A stretch of DNA of 64,000 nucleotides from positions 23,476-87,475 of IMG/VR virus record IMGVR_UViG_3300046373_000172; one strand, 5' to 3'. Numbering within the stretch: position 1 is the first letter of the stretch; each line of letters starts with the position of its first letter. Position numbers and translations under genes: made by a program. Below, piece by piece: positions 48,370 through 55,448 of this stretch. The notes below the pieces were generated by a model. It ran no database searches. It saw only the letters and a list, made by a program, of their open reading frames with translations, and was not told where the DNA came from. The DNA comes from a virus.

Positions 48370-50103
48370 TTAACGCATGCTGCCGTAGACCATTGTCTCC
48401 TTCCGGGTGGCTACTTTGATGCGGTGCGCAATGCTGATATTGGTCAGCGGGAACTGGATACTGGCGGTTGGCATCAGCAGGGTGGCGATGTTCAAATAGC
48501 CCAAGGCGTGGTGGTAGTGGTCCTCGTCGTTTGGCTTTTTGACCCAGGTGTAGCGGCCGTCGCCGAAGGCGTCCTGGACCAAGGTGCGCTTCATGTCAAG
48601 CATCTGGTTGACGAACAGCGTGTCTTCCTGCTCGCTCTGGGCCTGCCACAGGACCTGCTTGGTCTTGAACAGCTTCATCAGTTCGTCGAAGCCGACGTCG
48701 CGGTTGAGCTTGGCGATCAGCAGGGGCAGCTTGCCTTCCGCCTCGTTCTGCTCCCGGGTCACGATGTCGAACAGCGCCACGTTGCGCGTGGTGTTGTAGC
48801 GTCCGGCGTACATGTTCAGGTCGTCTTTTTGCAGGTCCAGGATCAAGTCGGTGTAGGGCTGGTGATCCCAGACGCTGGTCAGCACGCGGTATTCCTGCTT
48901 GAGCTTGGCGGAACGCTCGCGCAGCATGGGCAGCGCCACCCGCTCGCGGTGTACCACGATCAGCATGCCTTCGTTGGTGCGGCGGCCGATCGTGATGTGG
49001 CACACGGCGCCCAAGTCGACGCCCATGGCGTGCAGATCGGACGACAGCAGGCCGCCGGCGGTGTACTTGCACTGCTCGATGTCTTCCCGGGTCAGCGTCT
49101 CACTCGTTTCGCTGCTGGTCTCGCCCAGGGTCTGGTTGCAGAACTCGCCCCAAGGGAACTTGGTGGACTCCTCGACGATGCGGTGCACTGGCACGATGTT
49201 CGGCACTGAGAACGGCGTCACATAGTAGCCGTGCGCGTTCAGCTGGTCGTTCGGATTTTCGAAGACCCACTCGCGGTGCTCGAACTGCAAGCTGGGGGCG
49301 CGTCCACAGTGCGGGCAGCAGACGTACGCCTCCTTGTAGCGGATCGTCATCAGGTTGTGCGCGGAGATTTCGTTCTTCGGCTTGTCGTAGCCGGGGATGA
49401 CGACGTGCTCGTGGTAGGTCGGGGCGAAGTGATGGTTGCACTTGTCGCACTTGACCAGGTGGCGCTTGCGCTTGCTCTCCTCCATGGCGGCAGCGATGCC
49501 GACGCCGTTGAAGGTCGGGGTGCCGAACTTGCGGGTGAACTGCCAGATCGAGTGCTTCAGACGCGACTGGTACTGCTTCAGGGTGAACGGGTCGCTGCGG
49601 TCGACCTCGTCGTGGATCAACATGTCGGCCGGCACGGACAAGGCTTGGGTGGTGCCGCGCGTGCCGCGGCCGTGCAGCAGGTTGCCGCCGATGTCCTTGG
49701 TCTGGGTGTTGTTGATCTCCTGGCGCACCACCTCGGCCAAGTCTGGGCTGTCGTTGATGACCGGATCGATCCGGGTCTGGAAGAACTTGGCGCAATCCTG
49801 CGCGCCCGGCATCGTCAGGATGCAGTCGAAGTACGGAATCACGCGGCAGATGGCCAAGGCGTAGCGCGCCATGACTTCCGACATGCCGACCTGCGCGCAT
49901 TTCTGGACATTCACGTTGACGTGCGTGTCCGAGATGATGTCCTTTTGGTACTCGTGGTCCTTGAACGAGTACAGGTCGCCGTTCAGGTAGGTCTTTTCTT
50001 CGATGTAGCGGACCACGTCTTGCAGGTTGTAGGTGCCAAAACAGGCCGTGTGCAAGCGCAAAATGTGCTCCTGCACCGCTTTATCGTCGTGAATGAACTC
50101 CAT
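48370..50103 (-). CDS. Terminase large subunit (GpA-like)
   Basis: A 577-residue packaging motor. The ATPase has a deviant Walker A, CAQVGMSE, and DMLIHDEVDRSD as Walker B. A CDKCNHHF ... CCPHCGRA region may bind zinc. The nuclease domain has MGVDLGAV (first catalytic Asp). These features place it with the lambda gpA family. It is followed within 38 bases by the portal gene. Confidence 0.9.
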   Translation of the reverse strand: MEFIHDDKAVQEHILRLHTACFGTYNLQDVVRYIEEKTYLNGDLYSFKDHEYQKDIISDTHVNVNVQKCAQVGMSEVMARYALAICRVIPYFDCILTMPGAQDCAKFFQTRIDPVINDSPDLAEVVRQEINNTQTKDIGGNLLHGRGTRGTTQALSVPADMLIHDEVDRSDPFTLKQYQSRLKHSIWQFTRKFGTPTFNGVGIAAAMEESKRKRHLVKCDKCNHHFAPTYHEHVVIPGYDKPKNEISAHNLMTIRYKEAYVCCPHCGRAPSLQFEHREWVFENPNDQLNAHGYYVTPFSVPNIVPVHRIVEESTKFPWGEFCNQTLGETSSETSETLTREDIEQCKYTAGGLLSSDLHAMGVDLGAVCHITIGRRTNEGMLIVVHRERVALPMLRERSAKLKQEYRVLTSVWDHQPYTDLILDLQKDDLNMYAGRYNTTRNVALFDIVTREQNEAEGKLPLLIAKLNRDVGFDELMKLFKTKQVLWQAQSEQEDTLFVNQMLDMKRTLVQDAFGDGRYTWVKKPNDEDHYHHALGYLNIATLLMPTASIQFPLTNISIAHRIKVATRKETMVYGSMR

Positions 50104-50535
50104 TTAGACGCCTTTTCCCTGCAAAATCTCGCTGTAAATGGTGAAAAAGTGCTCTTTTGCCTCGTTATCGGGCAAAAGTTTGAGGGTGGAGAGCATGGCA
50201 GCCTCAAAACGCTTCAAACGCTCCTGGCTGTAGACTTCGCTGCGCAGTTTGATGATCTTTTCCAGTTGCGCGCTGACGCTGTTGAAGACTTGCGCGCGCT
50301 GCCCGGCCGGCGTGAGTTTGTCGTCCTGCAAGCTCGATAGCAGCATCTTCCCCTGCCGATACTGCAAGCCGATCTCGTCCGGCAGGTTCAACTGGCTGAT
50401 TTCGATGTGCAAGATGGCGTCGAGCTCGTTGCGCACAACGATGGCGTCGGCTTCGGAGAGGTCGCGCATGGCGCGGAGGATGATTTTGAGCGGGCCGTTC
50501 TCTTCGCTCGAGCGCTTTAGGCTGTAGTCTTGCAT
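50104..50535 (-). CDS. Hypothetical protein next to the terminase
   Basis: A 143-residue, almost wholly helical protein with no Cys or catalytic motif. It overlaps the HTH gene by 19 bases and ends directly at the large terminase start. It may be the oligomerisation part of the small terminase system, or an unrelated packaging factor; location is the only evidence. Confidence 0.65.
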   Translation of the reverse strand: MQDYSLKRSSEENGPLKIILRAMRDLSEADAIVVRNELDAILHIEISQLNLPDEIGLQYRQGKMLLSSLQDDKLTPAGQRAQVFNSVSAQLEKIIKLRSEVYSQERLKRFEAAMLSTLKLLPDNEAKEHFFTIYSEILQGKGV

Positions 50536-50831
50536 TTCAGTCGCTCCAGGGTGCGGTGGATGGTCTTCACGCTGCAGTGGGCGGCAGAAGCGGCTTGTTC
50601 GGGGGTCATGGTGGTGGCGACCAGCGCCTGGTACTCCTTGCGGGCGTGGTAGAGCGCGCTGGCCTTCTGGCGTTCGCTGGGTGCTTTGACGATCCCAAGG
50701 TCTTTCAGGGTCCTGGACAGGTGCGCTTCCGAGACGCCGAGGCGCTTGGCGACGTCCCTACTGGTGACTTTCCTTTCGGCTAAGTCGTCCAGATAGGGAG
50801 TCACGGTCTGTTTGAGCGTCGGCTTTTTCAT
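50517..50831 (-). CDS. Helix-turn-helix protein, small terminase candidate
   Basis: A 104-residue protein with two helix-turn-helix segments: TSRDVAKRLGVSEAHLSRTL and TPEQAASAAHCSVKTIHRTL. First gene of the packaging operon, so a small terminase that recognises the packaging site is likely. The promoter-like element at 50838-50866 places the transcript start at or very near the ATG, and no ribosome site is visible. Confidence 0.72.
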   Translation of the reverse strand: MKKPTLKQTVTPYLDDLAERKVTSRDVAKRLGVSEAHLSRTLKDLGIVKAPSERQKASALYHARKEYQALVATTMTPEQAASAAHCSVKTIHRTLERLKCKTTA

Positions 50832-50837
50832 TTCCGG

Positions 50838-50866
50838 ATTCTGGCACGGAAGTTGCCTGTGGTCAA
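50838..50866 (-). promoter_or_regulatory. Late promoter element before the packaging operon
   Basis: On the - strand TTGACC, 17 bases (ACAGGCAACTTCCGTGC), CAGAAT. The -7 position is 50838, so position +1 would fall on the A of the ATG at 50831. Confidence 0.72.
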
Positions 50867-50886
50867 ATTTGCCGTGGTTTGCTGTG

Positions 50887-51001
50887 GCCTGTGGATAACT
50901 CTATGGAAAATTTGGAAAAATTTTTTCTTGGGCGAGTGTTGGCCGTGTTTGGCCACGTTTGCGATGCGGCCTGTGGATAACCCTATGGAAAATTTGGAAA
51001 A
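50887..51001. repeat. Two 33-bp direct repeats with consensus DnaA boxes
   Basis: Copies at 50887-50919 and 50969-51001 differ at one base. Each contains TGTGGATAA (reverse complement of TTATCCACA, the DnaA box consensus; 50890-50898 and 50972-50980) followed by an AT-rich run CTATGGAAAATTTGGAAAA. Spacing between copies is 82 bp. This is an origin-like arrangement in the largest early/late divide of the genome. Confidence 0.85.
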
Positions 51002-51114
51002 TATTTTGGGAGCCTGGGCGCGGCGCGCGTCGCCCGTACTGCAAATAACCCTATACGTCAAACAGCGCCGCCCGTACCGCCATCCGTATAACCGGCCGCA
51101 TAACTGCCGCCAAT

Positions 51115-51130
51115 TGTTCCACGTGGAACA
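51115..51130. promoter_or_regulatory. parS-like palindrome 1
   Basis: TGTTCCACGTGGAACA, a perfect 16-bp palindrome that fits the bacterial chromosomal parS consensus GTTNCACGTGNAAC. Confidence 0.75.
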
Positions 51131-51147
51131 TAACCGGAATCGGCCGT

Positions 51148-51249
51148 GCCGGTTGCGTTGCCGGTTGCGTGCGCATTGTTCCACGTGGAACAAATGACGC
51201 TGCCGGTTACGCTGCCGTTTGCATTGCCGTTTGCATTGCCGTTTGGCCA
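51148..51249. repeat. 12-bp iterons flanking the second parS-like site
   Basis: Two head-to-tail copies (GCCGGTTGCGTT, GCCGGTTGCGTG) at 51148-51171 and four more at 51202-51249 (GCCGGTTACGCT, GCCGTTTGCATT twice, GCCGTTTGGCCA). They bracket the palindrome at 51177. Tandem 12-mers next to DnaA boxes are typical of iteron origins. Confidence 0.8.
51177..51192. promoter_or_regulatory. parS-like palindrome 2
   Basis: Second perfect copy of TGTTCCACGTGGAACA, 62 bp from the first, both in an ATTGTTCC context. Confidence 0.75.
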
Positions 51250-51277
51250 GCTCGGCACGATGTTGTCATTATGACCA

Positions 51278-51297
51278 CTATACTCGAACGCGTATAG
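51278..51297. promoter_or_regulatory. Dyad upstream of the 51469 promoter
   Basis: CTATAC, 8 bases, GTATAG: an inverted repeat in the AT-rich stretch before the promoter. Could be an operator; function unproven. Confidence 0.4.
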
Positions 51298-51326
51298 AAA
51301 TGCAAATCGGTATAATCGAACTAGTA

Positions 51327-51370
51327 TTGGTATTCTCACTTTCAACCGACTACAATAGATACATCGGTTG
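51327..51370 (+). promoter_or_regulatory. Promoter with operator-like dyad for the 51469 gene
   Basis: TTGGTA (51327), 18 bases, TACAAT (51351-51356). CAACCGA (51343-51349) and TCGGTTG (51364-51370) form a perfect 7-bp dyad that encloses the -10 and the expected start point, the usual place for a repressor site. Confidence 0.7.
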
Positions 51371-51468
51371 AGTGAATACAGCCGGTTCCCTGGTAACGCG
51401 GGGTTTGCGGGATCGCGCATGGTGCGCGCCCGCTGGGCATCTGTGCCTGTTCATTTGGAGATTATGCC

Positions 51469-52323
51469 ATGAAATCCGCTATTCTCGGCGCACCTGCTGC
51501 GCCTGCATCCCAGCTTGCCGCTATGTCGGGCGTGTCTGTCGCCGCATCGCAAGCTATCGCCTTGCCAACGTCCCAAGCTGGGCAGTACGTCCGCGCTGAT
51601 GTCAAAGGCGGCGACGCACAGCACGCATTCCGCGTCGGTATCATCCGTACGGCCGTGCTGGAATCGCTGAAAGGAAACGGCGTCCCGATGGCGGAAGCGC
51701 TGGATCAAGCCGAAGGCAAACGCACGATCGCCGTTTGCTACCGCGCCGGCATCGCCGCCATTGGTGAGCTGGCCCGGCTTGATCGCGCTGGCGACGTGTT
51801 CGCCGACGTGGTCGAAAACGAGATCGTCACGGGCCGCAAGCTGCTGAGCGCTGGCAAGTGGGCCGATGCGGACAATAAAGCCGTGCGCGCCGATGCGGAA
51901 ACGCTGGCCGATGCCGCTGCCGTGCGCTTTGACAGTGCGTTTACTACGTGCGCCAAAGACTTGAAAGAGCAGGCCAAGGCGGATAAGGCCAGCAAAGCGG
52001 CCGAAAAAGCGGCCGCCGATGCGCTGGCTGTTGCGCTGGTGAAAGCGGCGAATGATGCGCCCTTGAACACGGCAGGCGACGATGCCGGCTCGGATGCGGG
52101 CGCTGGCGCTGGTTCGATTGATCCTGATACGCTGGCTAGCGCTGCGGATCAAGCCTCTGTCATGCGCGCCGCTGCGCTGGCCACAGTACTTGACGCGATC
52201 AAGCAGGGCATGCTGTCCGGGCCTGAATTGGAAGCGATCAACGCCGCATTGGATAGCGTCGCATTGGGTATCGCGTACTTGCCTGTAACCGAAGCGGCCG
52301 CACCTGAGCTGGCTGTCCACTAG
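51469..52323 (+). CDS. Hypothetical Ala-rich protein next to the origin region
   Basis: A 284-residue protein with a dedicated promoter and a leader that contains a GGCA-TCTG-TGCC hairpin followed by GGAG. The N terminus is low-complexity; residues 45-130 are a helical domain with Gly turns; residues 165-195 are a Lys/Ala helix; a Gly/Ala/Asp linker leads to a helical C terminus. No family recognised. The separate promoter and operator-like dyad suggest a regulated, highly made early protein. Confidence 0.8.
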   Translation: MKSAILGAPAAPASQLAAMSGVSVAASQAIALPTSQAGQYVRADVKGGDAQHAFRVGIIRTAVLESLKGNGVPMAEALDQAEGKRTIAVCYRAGIAAIGELARLDRAGDVFADVVENEIVTGRKLLSAGKWADADNKAVRADAETLADAAAVRFDSAFTTCAKDLKEQAKADKASKAAEKAAADALAVALVKAANDAPLNTAGDDAGSDAGAGAGSIDPDTLASAADQASVMRAAALATVLDAIKQGMLSGPELEAINAALDSVALGIAYLPVTEAAAPELAVH

Positions 52324-53196
52324 ACCACATATCAAGCGCCTTGCTCTACAGGGCGCTTGAGTATGTTGTCTGTAACACAGCGTTTCATCCGATTGCCATA
52401 ACGCGCGGCGCGTTGCTCTAAAGGGGCGTGCCACTAATCGGAATGCTAGCCGTACTGTCTAGAGCATCGCCTTGCGCGCCGCTTTAGCTGTACAGCACAC
52501 CTGTTCTTTATCCGCCCGGCGCAACGCGCCCGGCCACAATTGAGACTCTATCCGGCCCTACCGGAAGAACCCATGCATGTATGACGTGATTGACGCGCAT
52601 CGTGCCGCTTAGGCGGCATGCCGCGTTGTTAGGCACATCAAGCATGGTGCGGTTTGGACAGTAGCAGGATAGATGCGTTTTAGTAGAAACGCTAACTTAC
52701 TACTCTTGCCGATTCAGGATGACGAACGATGATATCGGCTTGTATGCACAATCTAGGCTTGAATGTAAGCCATCTCTACCGGGTTTGGATGACGGTACAG
52801 GTTCGCAAAAGGGGCACAGGTAACGCCGAACGGCGCCCTTGTGATTACGCAATAGCAGAACAAGAGAAAACGGATTGCACAGACCATCGTGAAAATCGCC
52901 AAAAGGCGCCCGGCCAAACGGGCATACAAATAACGCTTACCCAAGCGGCAAGAGGAAAGGTTAGAGCAAATGTAGGTAGACCGTACGGGAGTCGTCCGTA
53001 CGGCTATGACAACGGCCCGACAAGCCGTTAAGCGCCGGTTTCGGGGCGCATATACCGAACGATAGCAATGCCCTTCCATGCTTGAGGTATGGAAGGGCGG
53101 CAAATTAAAACGCATTCCGCGAGTGCTTTTTAATGTGCTGTATCTTCCGCCTGGCCTTTTTGGCTAGGCATTGCCACGTCCAAAAGGAGAATCACT
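52324..53196. other. Largely non-coding, hairpin-rich region
   Basis: No convincing gene is seen in these 873 bases. Hairpins include CAAGCGCC/GGCGCTTG (52333-52359), CCGTACGG/CCGTACGG (52981-53003), AACGGC/GCCGTT (53011-53029), GCGCC/GGCGC (53032-53049) and CCCTTCCAT/ATGGAAGGG (53071-53097). A 100-codon + frame at 52729-53031 exists but overlaps two of these hairpins and has no protein signature. A structured RNA or processed leader is possible. Confidence 0.6.
53149..53181 (+). promoter_or_regulatory. Leader hairpin element 1
   Basis: GCCTGGCC, TTTTT loop, GGCTAGGC, then ATTGCCACGTCC, then AAAAGGAG and the ATG at 53197. The same order and nearly the same bases occur before the 53575 gene. 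Confidence 0.7.
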
Positions 53197-53439
53197 ATGT
53201 CCAATCGTTGCACGTTCAATCTGTTCACGGCCGCGGAACGTTCGGCCAATTGGGAAGTCCGCAAGGGCGAAGATCGCCGCGCACTGCTGGCAATTATCTT
53301 CGAAGCGAATCACGCTTGCGTGCATCCGTTGAATCACAACTACGTTGCCGACATCAGCGACAAAGAGCGCCTTGAGTATTGGGCGCGCAGCAATGGCCTG
53401 TTGTCGTCGGCCGATGAGCGGACTTTGCGCGGATACTAA
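53197..53439 (+). CDS. Small hypothetical protein
   Basis: An 80-residue protein with a strong ribosome site AAAAGGAG. Contains an N-terminal strand CTFNLFTAAE and a helix-rich remainder (ISDKERLEYWARSNG). No known family. Its structured leader is shared with the gene at 53575. Confidence 0.75.
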   Translation: MSNRCTFNLFTAAERSANWEVRKGEDRRALLAIIFEANHACVHPLNHNYVADISDKERLEYWARSNGLLSSADERTLRGY

Positions 53440-53530
53440 GCGCAATATCCGGTAATACATAACGCTTTTCACCCTGTACCGCCTTGGCGGTACTATCTTT
53501 TCAGCACCGCTGTATCCAAACCTATATAAC

Positions 53531-53562
53531 GCCTGGCCAAGTGGTCGGGCATAGTCACGTCC
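53531..53562 (+). promoter_or_regulatory. Leader hairpin element 2
   Basis: GCCTGGCC, AAGT loop, GGTCGGGC (8 bp with two G-T pairs), then ATAGTCACGTCC and GGAG before ATG 53575. Base changes against element 1 keep the stem, which indicates selection on the RNA fold. Confidence 0.7.
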
Positions 53563-53574
53563 GGAGAAAACATC

Positions 53575-53754
53575 ATGAGCAAAGCACAACACTATGAGCT
53601 GGCTGAGAAAATCCATGCTGCATCGGTTGCACGCTGCAATCGCATGCTGGCCATGCTCGACGGTCAGCAGCAAGCGGAAGCGATTCGCGCGTCGGTTGCG
53701 GCGCAGTTGGCGCTCGATGCCTTCATGGAATCGCTGGTGCATCGCCATGCGTGA
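53575..53754 (+). CDS. Small helical protein
   Basis: A 59-residue protein (MSKAQHYELAEKIHAASVAR...) with GGAG seven bases upstream and the conserved leader element. Entirely helical by composition, no Cys-pair or membrane segment. Overlaps the next start by eight bases. Function unknown. Confidence 0.75.
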   Translation: MSKAQHYELAEKIHAASVARCNRMLAMLDGQQQAEAIRASVAAQLALDAFMESLVHRHA

Positions 53755-53863
53755 ACTGGGCCGAATCCTCACCAACGGCGCGCTATTTTGGCTGTGGTTC
53801 GGCTATGCCGTTTGGGCCGCGCTTGAAGTCATCAACGTGCCTTGGGCCTTGTATGTCGGCTAG
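53747..53863 (+). CDS. Tiny membrane protein
   Basis: A 38-residue protein with one hydrophobic helix rich in Trp (ALFWLWFGYAVWAALEVI). Translation is coupled to the upstream gene by an eight-base overlap. Function unknown. Confidence 0.6.
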   Translation: MRELGRILTNGALFWLWFGYAVWAALEVINVPWALYVG

Positions 53864-53898
53864 GCAACGAAGCCGAACAGCAGTACAGTAGTGCTCAT

Positions 53899-53930
53899 AG
53901 GCAAATCGTGTTGCCTTTCAACTTTGGGAG
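53899..53930 (+). promoter_or_regulatory. Leader hairpin before the 53937 gene
   Basis: AGGCAA, loop ATCGTG, TTGCCT, nine bases, GGGAG, ATG. Same architecture as the two preceding leaders but different bases. Confidence 0.5.
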
Positions 53931-53936
53931 TTCATC

Positions 53937-54182
53937 ATGCGTGATTTTCCTGTAATGCCATCGGACGATGTGCCGGCTTTCCGCGAAAAAGAGCACAAAT
54001 TCAACCTGCACGCTTCGCAAGGCAAATGGCGTGTTGGTATTGCTACCAACACCGCGACCGGCGTTTACTCGTTCGACAAGGGCGACGCGATCCGTTTCCA
54101 CGTCATAGGCAAAACGGTACCTTTCCAGGACTTGCCGAACGCGGTGCGCTTGCTGCTGTGCGAGCTGGGGTTTGAAGCCTAG
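53937..54182 (+). CDS. Small hypothetical protein
   Basis: An 81-residue protein with GGGAG seven bases upstream. Alternating charged and aromatic residues (EKEHKFNLHASQGKWRVGI) suggest a small beta-rich fold. Followed by a perfect terminator. Function unknown. Confidence 0.75.
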   Translation: MRDFPVMPSDDVPAFREKEHKFNLHASQGKWRVGIATNTATGVYSFDKGDAIRFHVIGKTVPFQDLPNAVRLLLCELGFEA

Positions 54183-54184
54183 TT

Positions 54185-54212
54185 ACAAAAGCGCCCGAAA
54201 GGGCGCTTTTGT
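54185..54212. terminator. Bidirectional terminator
   Basis: ACAAAAGCGCCC, GAAA, GGGCGCTTTTGT: a perfect 12-bp stem with T-rich ends on both strands, between the + strand 53937 gene and the - strand HNH gene. Confidence 0.92.
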
Positions 54213-54736
54213 CATAAGGGCCAAAGCCGACCATGTTTGATGCTAGCGATCGTCGAAACAGTTGTTGAAAAACTAGCTGCGATCTGCTTCACCGAAACAC
54301 CGTCAAAAATCTGCTGGCGTATAAGCGCAACGATTTCAGGTGTTAGACGCTTGGCCCGTTTTGGGTTGTTGGCACCGTGAAACCTTCCTGTCTTGGCCGT
54401 ATGCTGTTGATTCTCTTTTGGCGTGACCCATTCAAGATTGTTGACGTGGTTATTAGCCTTATCGAAGTCTTTATGGTTGACCTGCGGCCGGGTGTCGGCC
54501 GGCAGGAAGTGCAAAGCTACAAGTCGGTGAATTGCGTGTTTGCGCACTACGCCTTCGCGTGACAAGCAAACATAGCAGTAACCTTGAGCATCTCGAACTT
54601 GAGTAGGATTGCGACCAGCAACCGCTCGACTTCCGCCTGGACTTTTAACCCTTCGAGAAAGACTCTTGACATTGCCGAAGTTACTGACAATGTATAAGCC
54701 GTGAAAACCTTGGATAGACGCCCAAACTTCAAGCAT
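54212..54736 (-). CDS. HNH homing endonuclease (NUMOD4 type)
   Basis: A 174-residue protein started at ATG 54736 (AGGAG seven bases upstream). The N terminus EVWASIQGFHGLYIVSNFG is a NUMOD4 domain. KHAIHRLVALHFLP, QVNHKDFDKANNHVNNLEWV is the HNH core. A C-terminal helix-turn-helix (SVKQIAASFSTTVSTIASIK) reads DNA. Free-standing homing nucleases of this kind spread between related phages. Confidence 0.92.
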   Translation of the reverse strand: MLEVWASIQGFHGLYIVSNFGNVKSLSRRVKSPGGSRAVAGRNPTQVRDAQGYCYVCLSREGVVRKHAIHRLVALHFLPADTRPQVNHKDFDKANNHVNNLEWVTPKENQQHTAKTGRFHGANNPKRAKRLTPEIVALIRQQIFDGVSVKQIAASFSTTVSTIASIKHGRLWPL

Positions 54737-55448
54737 TAGGTTCTCCTGGAAACACGGGAAAGCACTGCTGCGTAGTCGAGTCAAACTTCATATGGGTCGC
54801 GCCGTCCAAAAAGGCTTGACACCTAACCTTATAATCGTCAGCAGGACAAATTGCTGGCGGCACCGAAACCCATTGATTCGCGTGCCAATACCAAAGACGG
54901 CCCGGAACGTCGGCCGGCGGCTTTCTAACCGGCTTCTTGATGACAAGTCGCGGCGTACGCATCGGCCGATGATAAGCATCAGCGGGCCGCCCCAAGTCGC
55001 GCGCCCGTTCGAGTTCTAGCACGTGCTGCACTTCGAGTTCCATTTCCCGCCAGACGCATGCGGCCCAATCTTGTCGTGCGACTTCGATCGACGGGAAATA
55101 GACGCCCGGCGACAAGATGTGATGAAAACCGCGTGCACAAGCCTTGCAGTTGAAGCGGCGCCGCGCGATGCGGATCGGCACCAAGTTGCGCACGGAAAAG
55201 TCAAACGGATCCCCGTTCAGTTGGGTAATCTGAAACATCGGAGCTGATCCGTAGAGCAAGACCCAAGCCAAGTCCGGCCCTTGGTATAGCTGGCCGTCGA
55301 CATGGGCCACGAGTCGGTTTTGCACGACCGAAGTCAGTAGTTTTAGTGTGCCGTCCGCCTTAATGCGGTAGAGCTGCGTGTGTAAGAGTCGAAAATTTTG
55401 TGTCACCAGTGCGGTGTTGATCATGGGAAACTTTCTAAAGTTGGACAT
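54729..55448 (-). CDS. Hypothetical protein with degenerate HNH-like segment
   Basis: A 239-residue frame if started at 55448; ATG 55424 is an alternative with a slightly better ribosome site (AGAAAG). The stretch QLYQGPDLAWVLLYGSAP and LNGDPFDFSVRNLVPI follows the layout of an HNH nuclease but lacks the paired His residues, and CKACARGFHH may bind a metal. It overlaps the real HNH gene by eight bases, so both are expressed together. Confidence 0.65.
   Translation of the reverse strand: MSNFRKFPMINTALVTQNFRLLHTQLYRIKADGTLKLLTSVVQNRLVAHVDGQLYQGPDLAWVLLYGSAPMFQITQLNGDPFDFSVRNLVPIRIARRRFNCKACARGFHHILSPGVYFPSIEVARQDWAACVWREMELEVQHVLELERARDLGRPADAYHRPMRTPRLVIKKPVRKPPADVPGRLWYWHANQWVSVPPAICPADDYKVRCQAFLDGATHMKFDSTTQQCFPVFPGEPNA

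Noticed and set aside
50828-51193. A 121-codon - strand frame across the origin-like block
   Set aside because: Its sequence (for example MFHVEQ and repeated N-A-N-G) is a translation of the parS palindrome and iterons; codons follow the repeats.
50887-51249. CRISPR array
   Set aside because: Repeat units are few, of two unrelated kinds, without regular unique spacers and without cas genes; iterons and DnaA boxes explain them better.
52729-53031. A 100-codon + strand frame in the non-coding block
   Set aside because: It overlaps at least two strong hairpins, has an unbalanced, low-quality composition and no partner in the neighbouring gene set; described as part of the structured region instead.
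53071-53097. Hairpin CCCTTCCAT / ATGGAAGGG as a terminator
   Set aside because: Nine-base stem but followed by CGGCAAATT, with no T-run; listed as a structure only.
52324-53196. tRNA genes in the non-coding block
   Set aside because: No cloverleaf with a GTTC-type T-loop and matching acceptor stem could be built.
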